NCBI GenBank assembly: GCA_934371135.1
Contig: CAKRNO010000001.1
Span: 93,725-157,724 of the forward strand
DNA from: an uncultured Eubacteriales bacterium
GTDB taxonomy: Bacteria > Bacillota > Clostridia > Oscillospirales > CAG-272
DNA: 64,000 bases
Direction of reading: 5' to 3'
The position numbers were made by a program, and so were the translations under genes. Below the pieces are notes generated by a model. The model made no database searches. It was not told where the DNA came from and saw only the letters and a program-made list of their open reading frames with translations. Of the stretch, positions 15,569-24,931 are shown in pieces. Numbering within the stretch: position 1 is the first letter of the stretch; every line of letters begins with the position of its first letter.

Positions 15569-17314
15569 GTGGGATATTGGTGGAAGTACATAAAACCGTA
15601 TTTGCCGTATTTTATCATCGGTCCGATCTGCATGATCGTTGAGGTCGTCGGCGAGGTCGTGCTCCCAAAGCTCCTGTCTTCAGTGATTGACGGTGGGCAG
15701 GCGGGGACACTGACAGTGTCCGGCAGTATCGGCATACTGTTTGCGATGATCGGCGTTGCTCTGCTCATGATGGCGGGCGGTGTCGGTGGCGCCTATTTCG
15801 GTGCCAAGGCGTCTGTTAATTTTGCGACCGACCTCCGGGCGGATGCCTATCGTTCGGTGGAGCGCTATTCGTTTGCAAACATCGATAAATTCTCGACCGG
15901 GTCCCTCGTTACCCGTATGACGAATGATGTGACGCAGGTGCAGAACTTCGTCAATATGCTTCTGCGCATGGCGTTGCGCGCGCCGGGTATGCTCATCGCG
16001 GCGCTTATTATGTCGATTACCCTGAAGCCTTCGCTTGCTGTGGTGTTCGCCGTGACGATCCCGCTCATGCTCTTGTCTATCCTGGGCATCATTCTGATCG
16101 GCTTCCGCCGTTTTACGAAGCTGCAGACCAAGATCGATGCGCTCAATTCGACCGTACAGGAAAACATCACGAATGTGCGTGTGGTAAAGTCCTTTGTTCG
16201 TGAGGGGCGTGAAACGGAGAAGTTTTCGCGTGCCAACCGGAATCTTAAAGAAGCCGGCATGGCGGCGATGCGCGTCATGATTTTCATGGAACCGGTCACA
16301 ACGCTCATCATGTATGCGACGACGATCGTTGTCCTGTGGTTCGGGAGTGGGTTTGTCCTCGACGGCGGTATGTCCGTCGGTGATCTTTCTGCATTCGTCG
16401 TCTATGTCAACCAGATCCTCATGTCCATCATGATGGTCACCATGCTCCTCATGACCTCATCCCGCGCCATTGCATCGGCAAAGCGGATACGGCAGGTTAT
16501 CGATGAGGTGCCGGATATCGATGACAAAAGTGCCGCAGAGCCGGAGCGTCTGGTCGAGCAGGGTAGCGTGGAATTCCGCGATGTATCCTTCCGTTACTAT
16601 AAGAACCGTGACGAATATGTGCTGAAGCATATTTCACTTTCTGTGGCACCGGGCAGTACCGTTGGTATTATCGGATCGACCGGGTGCGGTAAGAGTACCC
16701 TGGTATCCATGGTCTGCCGCCTCTATGACCCCGATGCGGGGGAGGTGCTTGTCGACGGCGTCAATGTTAGGGACTATTCGCTCACGCACCTGCGCGACGG
16801 GGTAGGTATGGTTTTGCAGAAGAACACCTTGTTCTCCGGCACCATTGCAGAAAATCTGCGATGGGGGAACGAGGCGGCAACAGACGAGGAGGTACGTCGG
16901 GCGGCAATGCAGGCGCAGGCGGACAAATTCGTTTCGTCTTTTCCGAAGGGATATGACACAATGATTGAGCAGGGGGGCACCAATGTGTCCGGCGGTCAAA
17001 AACAGCGGCTTTGCATCGCTCGCGCGCTGCTCAAGCACCCAAAGGTATTGATCCTGGATGACTCGACTTCGGCGGTAGATACAGCGACGGAAAGGCAGAT
17101 CAGGACGGCTCTGAAAGAAGACTTCGCCGGGACGACGAAGCTGATCATAGCACAGCGTATTTCCTCCGTAATGGAGGCGGATCAGATCGCCGTCATGAAC
17201 GAGGGCGAGATCGTCGCGGTCGGTACGCATGAGGAGCTGCTTGAACGGTCTCCTGAATACCGCGAAATTTACGAATCGCAGATGGGAGGTGAGGAAGATG
17301 GCAAGAACGCTTGA
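15569..17314 (+). CDS. ABC exporter subunit with degenerate ATP site (half-transporter A)
   Basis: A 581-residue half-transporter (six membrane helices, then the ATPase domain) starting at GTG right after marR. Walker A GSTGCGKST is at 369–377 and the signature is SGGQKQR. The catalytic Glu after Walker B is Asp498 (LILDDSTSAVD) and the switch His is Gln529 (IIAQRISS). Such substitutions mark the subunit whose own Walker motifs form the degenerate site of heterodimeric exporters. Its intact signature motif would complete the active site of the next gene product. Substrates are likely drugs or lipophilic compounds, but this is inference. Confidence 0.94.
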   Translation: MGYWWKYIKPYLPYFIIGPICMIVEVVGEVVLPKLLSSVIDGGQAGTLTVSGSIGILFAMIGVALLMMAGGVGGAYFGAKASVNFATDLRADAYRSVERYSFANIDKFSTGSLVTRMTNDVTQVQNFVNMLLRMALRAPGMLIAALIMSITLKPSLAVVFAVTIPLMLLSILGIILIGFRRFTKLQTKIDALNSTVQENITNVRVVKSFVREGRETEKFSRANRNLKEAGMAAMRVMIFMEPVTTLIMYATTIVVLWFGSGFVLDGGMSVGDLSAFVVYVNQILMSIMMVTMLLMTSSRAIASAKRIRQVIDEVPDIDDKSAAEPERLVEQGSVEFRDVSFRYYKNRDEYVLKHISLSVAPGSTVGIIGSTGCGKSTLVSMVCRLYDPDAGEVLVDGVNVRDYSLTHLRDGVGMVLQKNTLFSGTIAENLRWGNEAATDEEVRRAAMQAQADKFVSSFPKGYDTMIEQGGTNVSGGQKQRLCIARALLKHPKVLILDDSTSAVDTATERQIRTALKEDFAGTTKLIIAQRISSVMEADQIAVMNEGEIVAVGTHEELLERSPEYREIYESQMGGEEDGKNA

Positions 17315-19259
17315 AAGGCTGCAATCTTCCTACACCTCGGAGAATGTCGGGAATAAAAGGCGGATGATGCGTCCGGGGCCCGGACCGCGCGGCGGTCCCG
17401 GCGCCCGCGGAGGCGGCAAGCCGAAAAACACACGGAAGATCGTCGTACGGCTGCTCGCTTATCTGAAACCGTATCGCTTCCGGCTGGTTTTGGTGGTTCT
17501 GTGTATGCTGTTCTCCACTGCTGCGGCGCTCATTGCTTCTTATATGCTGGCGCCGATCATCAATCGTCTGGCGCTTGCCATCAATCCCGAGATTTCCGTG
17601 AACATGACTGCGATGGAGCGTCTCGCGGACAAAGCAATCACTGCCTTTGTCGGCATGACCTCAAAGACGTTCCACTTGTCGGAGGCACTTGTATATGTGC
17701 TGACAGCGCTTTTGATCCTGGCGTTTGTATACGTCATCGGCATTATCGCCACCTATGTGCAGGGGCGGCTCATGCTGACCGTTTCACAGGGGACGACGCA
17801 GCGGATACGCGGAGAGTTGTTTGACAAAATGCAGTCTCTGCCGCTCCGCTACTTTGACGGGCACCCGACCGGTGAGGTGATGTCTCGATTTACAAATGAT
17901 ATCGATAACATCGATACGATGCTATCCAATTCGCTGACCTCCATCTTTTCCGGATTTGTGACGCTGGTTGGTACCTTTGTCTTTATGATATTGACCAACT
18001 GGATCCTGACACTTATCACACTGGCGTTTATTCCGCTGTATCTGTGGGGCGGCGGTCTGATCGGGCGGTTCAGCTCGCGCTACTATAAAGGGCAGCAGGC
18101 GGCGCTCGGTGCACTGAACGGGTATATTGAAGAAACCGTATCCGGCGTCAAGGTCGTTAAGGTTTTTAACCATGAGGGCGTCTGCACCGAGGAGTTTGAT
18201 ACCCTGAACGGCGATATGCGTCAGAAGCAGTTCAAGGCGCAGTTCTGGGGCGGTGTCATGGGCCCCATTATGGGGAACCTGTCGCAGATCTCGTATGGCA
18301 TTACGGTAGGCGTTGGCGGCATCATGATGATTACGGCAGGCTTTGCTCCGGGATCTCTGACGGTCTTTGCCAATTATTCCAGGCAGTTCTCGCGCCCGAT
18401 CAATACGCTCTCCATGCAGATGTCTACAATTTACGCGGCACTTGCAGGCGCCGAGCGGGTCTTCAATGTGATGGATACTGAACCGGAGGCCCCCGACCTG
18501 CCGGATGCAATCCCCATGCAGGATATCCGCGGAGATGTGCGTTTTGAACACGTTACCTTCGGTTATGTGCCTGAAAAGACCGTTCTCCATGATCTGACAC
18601 TCTATGCAAAGCCGGGGCAGAAGATCGCCTTCGTCGGCTCGACCGGGGCGGGGAAGACGACGATCACCAACCTCCTGAACCGTTTTTATGATATAGAGCA
18701 GGGATCCATCACGATCGATGGCGTAGATATCCGTCACTACCAACGCGCTTCACTGCGTGAGCACGTTGCGATGGTGTTGCAGGACACCCACCTGTTCACC
18801 GGTACGGTGATGGAGAACATCCGCTACGGGCGCCTGGATGCAACGGATGATGAGGTGATTGCCGCCGCCAAGGTGGCGTCCGCCCATTCGATGATCTGCC
18901 GGCTTTCGGACGGATATCAGACGGTTCTCACGGGTGACGGTGCCAATCTTTCACAGGGGCAGAGACAGCTTTTAAATATTGCACGCGCGGCACTCTCCCG
19001 TGCACCGATCCTCGTCCTGGATGAGGCAACCAGCTCGGTCGATACGAGAACAGAGCGGCACATCGAGCACGGCATGGACCGTCTCATGGCGTCGCGGACG
19101 ACCTTTGTAATCGCGCATCGCCTCTCCACGGTCCGTAATGCGGATGCCATCATGGTGTTGGAAGCAGGCAAAATTATTGAGCGGGGCACACATGAGCAGT
19201 TGCTGGCTCAAAAAGGCAGATACTATGAGTTGTACACCGGCATGAAAGAGCTGGATTGA
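17298..19259 (+). CDS. ABC exporter subunit with catalytic ATP site (half-transporter B)
   Basis: The partner subunit of the exporter. The chosen ATG 17298 has GGGAGGTGAGG upstream and overlaps the previous gene by 17 nt, giving 653 residues rather than the longer open frame from 17229. A Gly/Pro/Arg-rich N-terminus (RPGPGPRGGPGARGGGKP) precedes six membrane helices. The ATPase domain has Walker A from 447 (GSTGAGKTT), an altered signature LSQGQ at 551–555, intact Walker B with Glu576 (LVLDEATSSVD) and His607 (IAHRLST). The defects of the two subunits are complementary, as expected for a heterodimer with one working site. Confidence 0.95.
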   Translation: MARTLERLQSSYTSENVGNKRRMMRPGPGPRGGPGARGGGKPKNTRKIVVRLLAYLKPYRFRLVLVVLCMLFSTAAALIASYMLAPIINRLALAINPEISVNMTAMERLADKAITAFVGMTSKTFHLSEALVYVLTALLILAFVYVIGIIATYVQGRLMLTVSQGTTQRIRGELFDKMQSLPLRYFDGHPTGEVMSRFTNDIDNIDTMLSNSLTSIFSGFVTLVGTFVFMILTNWILTLITLAFIPLYLWGGGLIGRFSSRYYKGQQAALGALNGYIEETVSGVKVVKVFNHEGVCTEEFDTLNGDMRQKQFKAQFWGGVMGPIMGNLSQISYGITVGVGGIMMITAGFAPGSLTVFANYSRQFSRPINTLSMQMSTIYAALAGAERVFNVMDTEPEAPDLPDAIPMQDIRGDVRFEHVTFGYVPEKTVLHDLTLYAKPGQKIAFVGSTGAGKTTITNLLNRFYDIEQGSITIDGVDIRHYQRASLREHVAMVLQDTHLFTGTVMENIRYGRLDATDDEVIAAAKVASAHSMICRLSDGYQTVLTGDGANLSQGQRQLLNIARAALSRAPILVLDEATSSVDTRTERHIEHGMDRLMASRTTFVIAHRLSTVRNADAIMVLEAGKIIERGTHEQLLAQKGRYYELYTGMKELD

Positions 19260-19264
19260 TTTTT

Positions 19265-19293
19265 CCGCCGGCAAAGGTTATCTTTGCCGGCGG
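19265..19293 (+). terminator. Hairpin after the ABC exporter operon
   Basis: A perfect 12-bp stem, CCGCCGGCAAAG / CTTTGCCGGCGG, loop GTTAT, 6 nt after the stop codon. The following CTTAACT is a poor T-tract, so termination may be inefficient or need Rho. Confidence 0.65.
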
Positions 19294-19322
19294 CTTAACT
19301 ATCTTGCCCCAAAATGTCCGAC

Positions 19323-19353
19323 AAAAAGTGCCCGAGAAGATCTCGGGCACTTT
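19323..19353 (-). terminator. Terminator of the gltX–ispH operon
   Basis: AAAGTGCCCGAGA pairs with TCTCGGGCACTTT around AGA. Read on the minus strand, TTTTTGT follows the stem. It lies 42 nt beyond the ispH–S1 stop. Confidence 0.88.
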
Positions 19354-19394
19354 GATCAATTTAAATTGTTTTCGCGGGTGATCCGTTCGAAAAA

Positions 19395-21482
19395 TCAGTC
19401 GATGGAGCCAACAATGTAGGGAGCCATCTCTGCTCTCTCGCGGGCACGTTCGTCAGCCTCTGCTTTTGCTTCGGCGGCACGCTCTGCGCGTTCAGCCGCG
19501 CGGGCAGCGTCTTCCTCTGCTTTCTTCTGTGCTTCGAGGATGGCGCGGATGGAGAGCGCGAGCTGGCGCTTCTCGGTGTCAATGCCGGTGATCTGTACAT
19601 CAACGACCTGACCGACGGAGAGGTAGTTCTCCGGCTTGTCAACGTGTTCAAGAGAGATGCGGGAGTTGTGGATCAATCCGTCAACACCCTCTGCCACTTC
19701 GGCAAACGCGCCGAAAGCAACAATGGAAACGATTTTGGCAGACACGATGTCACCGACGCTGTGTTCTGCGACGAACTTCGCAAAGTCGTCCATCTCCGGC
19801 GTCTTGTAGCCGAGAGAGATGCGGTGCGTCTCGGGATCCAGCTCCTTGATATAGACTTCAACTTCCTGCCCGACGGAAACGACCTGGGCAGGGTTCTTGA
19901 TGTTCTTCCAGGAAAGCTCGGACTTGTGGATCATGCCGTCGATGCCGCCGAGGTCAACGAAAGCGCCGTAAGAGGTCAGGTTCTTGATCTTCGTCTTGAA
20001 TCTCTGACCGACTTCCAGCTTCGCAAAAGCGGCGTCACGCGCTGCATCGCGCTCTGCGCGGGCAATCTTGCGCGCTTCGTACTGATAGGACTTGATGGAA
20101 GCGACAACGCGCTTCTTGGCTTCATCAATGTCGATAATCTTGACTTTCTGGGTAGTGCCGACGAGGGGCGTCATATCGCCGTCCTTCGGGACACCGCTCT
20201 GGGAAGCGGGGACGAACACACGGTAGCCCTCGATGTCCATCGTCAGACCACCCTTGACAACGGCGGTGACGGTGCCTTCCTTGATCGGGTTCTCCTTTGC
20301 ATCTTCAACAAAAGTGAACCAGCCGGCGTCGCGATCCACACGGAGTTTGTCCAGTGCGACTTCACCGTTTTTGTCATCCACACGGACGACGAATGCCTTG
20401 ATCTCATCCCCGACCTTATACAGGGAGGTGATCTTGGCGTTCGGATCGGCGGTCAGCTTGTCTGCTTCGATCACACCGGTCTGCTTGGTGCCAAGGTCGA
20501 GATAAACACATTTATCCGTAACGGCCTGAACAGTGCCGACAACAATATCTCCTGTATGTATAGTTTTGAGGGATTCGTCAAGCAGGGTTGCGTAATCTTC
20601 CATGCTCATTTTGTGGTAAACCTCCATAATGATGCCGTCGGGTGTCGATGCACCCGCGGTAATTGAAATCCGTTTCCCGCAGGGGATCTCTCCGATATCC
20701 TCCGCCGATTCCACAAGGCGTGTGTCGGGACAATGCTCCAAACACAGATCGTACAGCTTCCGTGTATTGGAAGAATCCCGCCCGCCGATGACAATCATGC
20801 AGTCGGAGTGCTCTGCGAGAGCGAGCGCCTCTTGCTGGCGCGTCTCGGTAACACTACATATTGTATCAAAAAAAATTGCGTTTGTATATAGGTTTTTGAG
20901 ATATTTTTGAGTTTTTTTCCACTCGTCCGTGCTTTGCGTGGTCTGCACGGCGACGACCAGGGGTTTTGGCGTGTTTTTTTGTTCCTCCAGGTAGGTCGCA
21001 ATGTCATGACAGGTGGAGAAAACGGCAGCTTCTCCTTGGGCATAACTCATGATTCCGACGCACTCCGGGTGGTGCGGGGCGCCCAGCAGAATAAACCGTG
21101 TACCCGAGTTGGTATTTTCCCGTGCAATCTTGTGTATGCGCTTTACAAAAGGGCAGGTCAGATCTATGACCGAAAAGTCGGGGTGCGCCGCTTCCAGCTC
21201 GTGCAGCCGATCTTCCTCCGTACACGGTATGCCGTGTGCACGGATGAGTAGTACGGTCTTGCCGACGGTGTCACTTTCCTTGGCTATCCTGTCAGCATCT
21301 GCGGCAAGGATAGACCGCACCCCTTTCTGTTCCAGGTCGCACAGATAAGTGTCGTTGTGTATCAATGCCCCCAAAGTGTAGATCTTTTTTACATCCGGAT
21401 CGTGAAGGAGAGCGGCGACGCAGTCGGTCGCCCGCTTGACACCGAAACAGAAGCCGGCATTTTTGGCAACGGTCACGGACAT
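19395..21482 (-). CDS. ispH: IspH–ribosomal protein S1 fusion
   Basis: A 695-residue two-part protein. Residues 1 to about 285 are IspH, the [4Fe-4S] enzyme that makes IPP and DMAPP in the non-mevalonate isoprenoid pathway; Cys12 (AGFCFGV), the Cys in HPECVGIMS and the Cys in CSVTETRQ are the cluster ligands. From about 300 to 645 follow four S1 RNA-binding repeats, for example YGAFVDLGGIDGMIHKSEL and FGAFAEVAEGVDGLIHNS, then a charged Ala/Glu tail. This fusion is known in Clostridia. It follows plsC with a short overlap, behind an AAGGAG site. Confidence 0.96.
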   Translation of the reverse strand: MSVTVAKNAGFCFGVKRATDCVAALLHDPDVKKIYTLGALIHNDTYLCDLEQKGVRSILAADADRIAKESDTVGKTVLLIRAHGIPCTEEDRLHELEAAHPDFSVIDLTCPFVKRIHKIARENTNSGTRFILLGAPHHPECVGIMSYAQGEAAVFSTCHDIATYLEEQKNTPKPLVVAVQTTQSTDEWKKTQKYLKNLYTNAIFFDTICSVTETRQQEALALAEHSDCMIVIGGRDSSNTRKLYDLCLEHCPDTRLVESAEDIGEIPCGKRISITAGASTPDGIIMEVYHKMSMEDYATLLDESLKTIHTGDIVVGTVQAVTDKCVYLDLGTKQTGVIEADKLTADPNAKITSLYKVGDEIKAFVVRVDDKNGEVALDKLRVDRDAGWFTFVEDAKENPIKEGTVTAVVKGGLTMDIEGYRVFVPASQSGVPKDGDMTPLVGTTQKVKIIDIDEAKKRVVASIKSYQYEARKIARAERDAARDAAFAKLEVGQRFKTKIKNLTSYGAFVDLGGIDGMIHKSELSWKNIKNPAQVVSVGQEVEVYIKELDPETHRISLGYKTPEMDDFAKFVAEHSVGDIVSAKIVSIVAFGAFAEVAEGVDGLIHNSRISLEHVDKPENYLSVGQVVDVQITGIDTEKRQLALSIRAILEAQKKAEEDAARAAERAERAAEAKAEADERARERAEMAPYIVGSID

Positions 21483-22120
21483 GATTGTGCTCCTTTCGGG
21501 AGAGCCGGGAGAGAAGTATCACCCAGCCCGCATACGGCGGAAAAATAGCAGGCAGCGGCGCTCCGATACGTTTTGATACTGCCTCCGACTTCGGAAAAGG
21601 GGTATGTAATCGGTTCCCCGATTAACAGCCCGATCTTGCGGAAAGGGGCATACCGGTTATTTTTCAGGCAGATACGAACCGGGACGACAGGTTTTGCTGC
21701 GTAATATGCCATCATGCCGATCCCGTCCTTGATTTCGGTTTCCCTCGGGTCGCGTCCGCGGCGTCGGTGCGCCTGGGGATATACGGCGACACATTCACCA
21801 TCCTGCACCGAACGAACCACTGCTTTGACAGCAGATACGTCCGCGGTGCCGCGCCGCACGGGAATCGTACCGGCACTACGCAGGAAACAGGAAAGGAGCG
21901 GTATACGGAAAAGCTCGCTTTTGGCGAGGAATCGCACGCGACCGCGCAGTGCCGCAGCGAGAATGATGGCATCGGGGTAATCCACGTGATTGCAACAGAG
22001 CAGGCAACCATCCGACGGAATATTGTCGAGCCCTTCTACATGAACGCGGAATAGCCAGCGGACAAAGCCGGAAAAAGCGCGACAAAGCCGTTCGTAAAAG
22101 GAGAGCTTGTTATTTTTCAT
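21473..22120 (-). CDS. plsC: 1-acyl-glycerol-3-phosphate acyltransferase (PlsC family)
   Basis: A membrane-associated acyltransferase that makes phosphatidic acid in phospholipid synthesis. I use Met at 22120 (MKNNKLSFYERL), giving 215 residues; the open frame runs 10 codons further into cmk. The catalytic H-x4-D motif is NHVDYPD, and the acyl-acceptor motif region is VAVYPQAHRRR, where canonical members have FPEG. A hydrophobic segment (AFSGFVRWLFRV) sits at the N-terminus. It overlaps cmk upstream and ispH–S1 downstream by about 10 nt each. Confidence 0.9.
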   Translation of the reverse strand: MKNNKLSFYERLCRAFSGFVRWLFRVHVEGLDNIPSDGCLLCCNHVDYPDAIILAAALRGRVRFLAKSELFRIPLLSCFLRSAGTIPVRRGTADVSAVKAVVRSVQDGECVAVYPQAHRRRGRDPRETEIKDGIGMMAYYAAKPVVPVRICLKNNRYAPFRKIGLLIGEPITYPFSEVGGSIKTYRSAAACYFSAVCGLGDTSLPALPKGAQSCP

Positions 22121-22796
22121 AATCCGGTCGCCCCGCCAGTTTGGCATCAATGATCTTCATGACGGCGGCGACACTGTCGTTCAGCGTATAACCGGTATTG
22201 TCGAGCAGGACGGCATCGTCTGCCTGCTTCAGGGGGGCTGTGGCACGGGTGGAATCGTTGTGGTCTCTCGTCTTAATTTCTTCGAGAATAATCCGGTAGT
22301 CGGCATCGACCCCGCGCTCACGAAGCTCCTTATAGCGTCTTTCAGCACGGTTTTCTGCCGAGGCGGTCAGAAAAATTTTGACCTCTGCATCAGGGAAGAT
22401 CACGGTACCGATGTCCCGACCGTCCATAATAACGGATTGCGTCTTCGCGATATTCCGTTGCGTGGCAAGCAAAAAATCACGGACAGCGGGAATTGCGGAG
22501 ACGGCAGAGGCATACATCGAGATTTCCTGTGTCCGGATCTCATCGCCGATGTTCTTGCCGTTGAGCAAAATGCATTGAGAGCCGTCATGGTAGGTGAGCT
22601 CGATTCGAATGCCGGGTAATAGTGCTACCACTGCGCCGGTATCGTGAGGATCAACGCCATGCTCCTTGACATACAGCCCGATGGTCCGATACAGTGCACC
22701 GGTGTCCACATAAGTGATGTGCAGTGCGGCTGCAACCGCTTTCGCAACAGAACTCTTACCGGCACCGCCGGGGCCGTCAATGGCAATTTTATACAT
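22110..22796 (-). CDS. cmk: Cytidylate kinase
   Basis: Cmk phosphorylates CMP and dCMP. The protein has 228 residues, with P-loop IDGPGGAGKSSVAKAVA at the N-terminus, YVDTGALYRTIG at about 30 and the MDGRDIGTVIFPDAEVK segment typical of the family. The start overlaps the end of the flavoprotein gene. The cmk–plsC–ispH–rpsA order is a recurrent arrangement in Clostridia. Confidence 0.97.
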   Translation of the reverse strand: MYKIAIDGPGGAGKSSVAKAVAAALHITYVDTGALYRTIGLYVKEHGVDPHDTGAVVALLPGIRIELTYHDGSQCILLNGKNIGDEIRTQEISMYASAVSAIPAVRDFLLATQRNIAKTQSVIMDGRDIGTVIFPDAEVKIFLTASAENRAERRYKELRERGVDADYRIILEEIKTRDHNDSTRATAPLKQADDAVLLDNTGYTLNDSVAAVMKIIDAKLAGRPDYEK

Positions 22797-24051
22797 GAGA
22801 GTCTCCTTGTGGTGTCAGTACCGCGTGGTCGGCAGCGAGCCGCGCCGTCGAGAAAGCGATCTGCAAATTATATCCGCCTGTGTAGGCATCCAGGTCGAGG
22901 ACTTCGCCGGCAAAAAACAATCCGCCGACGAGGCGGCTCTCCATAGTGCCGGGGGTGACGTCGCGGACGGAAATGCCCCCCGCGGTCACAATGGCGTCCT
23001 GCAGGGGGCGAAACCCTGCAATCGGTACGGTGAATGACTTGAGGGCGCGACGCAGTGCGGCGCGCTCCGTTTTGGTAATATCATGCACTTTCTTGTGCGG
23101 ATCTATACAGATACGCTCTGCAAATGGCAGGATCATCTTCTGCGGAAGAAGCTGCCCCAGTTCGCTGACAAAATCCTTGTTGGCAAAGGTGCGGAAATCG
23201 GCGAGGAGGCGCGCGTCCAGCTTTTGCTCGTCCAGTGCCGGTTTCAGGTCGATGAGGAGCACCGTATCGGAAAAATCGCATCCCCGCATGTGGGAGGAGG
23301 CGGAGAGAATCGTCGGTCCGCTGACGCCGAAGTGTGTAAAAAGCATTTCTCCGAAGTCGCGATAGACGGTTTTTCCGTGGGAACGGATCTCGATCCCGAC
23401 ATTTTTCAGTGAGACGCCCTGCATAGCGGGGCAGACCGGGTCATCAGACGCGAGCGGTACGAGAGAGGGGGTGAGAGGGGTGACGGTGTGACCCAGTGCC
23501 GATGCAAGACGGTAGCCGCTCCCGTCGGATCCTGTCCGGGGGTAGGAGGCGCCGCCGGTCGCGAGAATGACCGCGTCAAAAGGGTAAAAACGGTCGGTCT
23601 TGACGCCGGATACCCGTCCGTTTTCCGCAACGATCTGCGTAACTTTTTCGTGGATGATCGTGGCGCCCCTCGCGTACTGGCGCAGAGCGGTGACGATATC
23701 GGAGGCCTTGTCCGACACCGGGAAAACGCGTCTGCCGCGTTCTGTTTTCAGGGGAACACCGTGTTCCTCAAAAAATGCCATGGTATCCGCCGGGGGAAAC
23801 CGCCCGATGGCAGAGTAAAGGAAGCGTGGATTTGTGACTACCTCACCGAGAAATTCCGCTTCGGTGCAGTTGTTTGTCACATTGCATCTTCCTTTGCCGG
23901 TGATGCCGAGCTTCAACGCTGTTTTCGGCATCTGCTCAAAGACGGTGACGCGGGCGCCGAGCTCGGTTGCCCGCCCCGCCGCCATCAGACCGGCGGCACC
24001 GCCTCCGACGACGGCGATGCGCGGAACGTCAGTGCTTGGTGTAGATGTCAT
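22789..24051 (-). CDS. HI0933/YhiN-family flavoprotein
   Basis: A 420-residue FAD-dependent oxidoreductase of the HI0933 family (often labelled aminoacetone oxidase). The FAD-binding GxGxxG appears as VVGGGAAGLMAAG near the N-terminus. The family motif GRCNVTN is present (GKGRCNVTNNC), and the C-terminus has GGLFFAGEVLDLDAYTGGYN. I start at Met 24051; the frame remains open upstream to 24156 inside the RpiR gene without resemblance. The physiological substrate of the family is not firmly known. Confidence 0.92.
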   Translation of the reverse strand: MTSTPSTDVPRIAVVGGGAAGLMAAGRATELGARVTVFEQMPKTALKLGITGKGRCNVTNNCTEAEFLGEVVTNPRFLYSAIGRFPPADTMAFFEEHGVPLKTERGRRVFPVSDKASDIVTALRQYARGATIIHEKVTQIVAENGRVSGVKTDRFYPFDAVILATGGASYPRTGSDGSGYRLASALGHTVTPLTPSLVPLASDDPVCPAMQGVSLKNVGIEIRSHGKTVYRDFGEMLFTHFGVSGPTILSASSHMRGCDFSDTVLLIDLKPALDEQKLDARLLADFRTFANKDFVSELGQLLPQKMILPFAERICIDPHKKVHDITKTERAALRRALKSFTVPIAGFRPLQDAIVTAGGISVRDVTPGTMESRLVGGLFFAGEVLDLDAYTGGYNLQIAFSTARLAADHAVLTPQGDSHV

Positions 24052-24886
24052 ATTCGTCCCATAAACGTTCGAGCCGGTCGAAACGATCCCGTACCTCGTC
24101 GGGGCGCTCTTGCGCGACCGCTGCGAGTAGGGCATTGATGACGCTGAAAGGCGCAATCAAAGAGTCGGCAAAGGAGACCATGTCGCTCTGCGCTGTCAGA
24201 AGGCAGGTGGCACATTCTGCCAGCGGCGCCAGCGGACTGTCAGTAAGGGCAATAACCTGCGCTCCGCAGTTTTTTGCGTATTCGACGGATTTGACGACCT
24301 TGCGGGAATAGCGTGGGAAGCTAATAGCAATCAGAACATCGGTTTCACCGATATCGAGAATCTGTTCGAATACATCGCTGGAGCTCGTCGGCTGCAACAG
24401 CTTCACGTTGTCGCGGATCATGGAGAGGTTGAAATTCAGGAACGATGCAAGCGAGGAGGAGGAGCGGACGCCGAAAATGTAGACGCGGCGTGCGCGGTTG
24501 ATGGCGTGTACAGCGTTCATGAAAGCCTCGCGGTCGATATCCTCCAGTGTGTGGCGGATGCGTTCCATATCGCCGTTCAGCACACAGGTCAGGTAATCGC
24601 CGTTCACCACGCGGGCACGCGTGACTTCAATACGCTGATTGGGGGTCAGCTTGGTGCGGACGAGCTCCTGGACGGCGCGCTGAAACTCCGGATAGCCCTC
24701 AAAGCCCAGTTCATTGGCGAACCGGACGACGGTGGACTCTGACACGCCGACCGTCTGCCCCAGTTTGGCGGCGGTCATGTAGGCGGTGCGCTCGTAGTCA
24801 TCGAGAATTGCCTGCGCAATGCGTTTTTGCCCTTTCGAAAAGGTGGGCATTTTTTGACGTATGAGATCGGAAATATTCGTACTCAT
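24029..24886 (-). CDS. MurR/RpiR-family transcriptional regulator
   Basis: A 285-residue regulator with an N-terminal HTH_6 domain (helix-turn-helix in AAKLGQTVGVSESTVVRFANELGF, about 38–61) and a C-terminal SIS sugar-phosphate-binding domain (YIFGVRSSSSLASFLNFNL and the IAISFPRYSRKVVKSVEYAK region). The ribosome site AAGGAGACC is strong. It lies 45 nt after gltX and overlaps the flavoprotein gene. Its ligand is unknown; the neighbours do not include an obvious sugar pathway. Confidence 0.93.
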   Translation of the reverse strand: MSTNISDLIRQKMPTFSKGQKRIAQAILDDYERTAYMTAAKLGQTVGVSESTVVRFANELGFEGYPEFQRAVQELVRTKLTPNQRIEVTRARVVNGDYLTCVLNGDMERIRHTLEDIDREAFMNAVHAINRARRVYIFGVRSSSSLASFLNFNLSMIRDNVKLLQPTSSSDVFEQILDIGETDVLIAISFPRYSRKVVKSVEYAKNCGAQVIALTDSPLAPLAECATCLLTAQSDMVSFADSLIAPFSVINALLAAVAQERPDEVRDRFDRLERLWDEYDIYTKH

Positions 24887-24931
24887 AACAGGTCTCCTTG
24901 TGAAATAATCGTGATGAAGAAATGGTATCGG

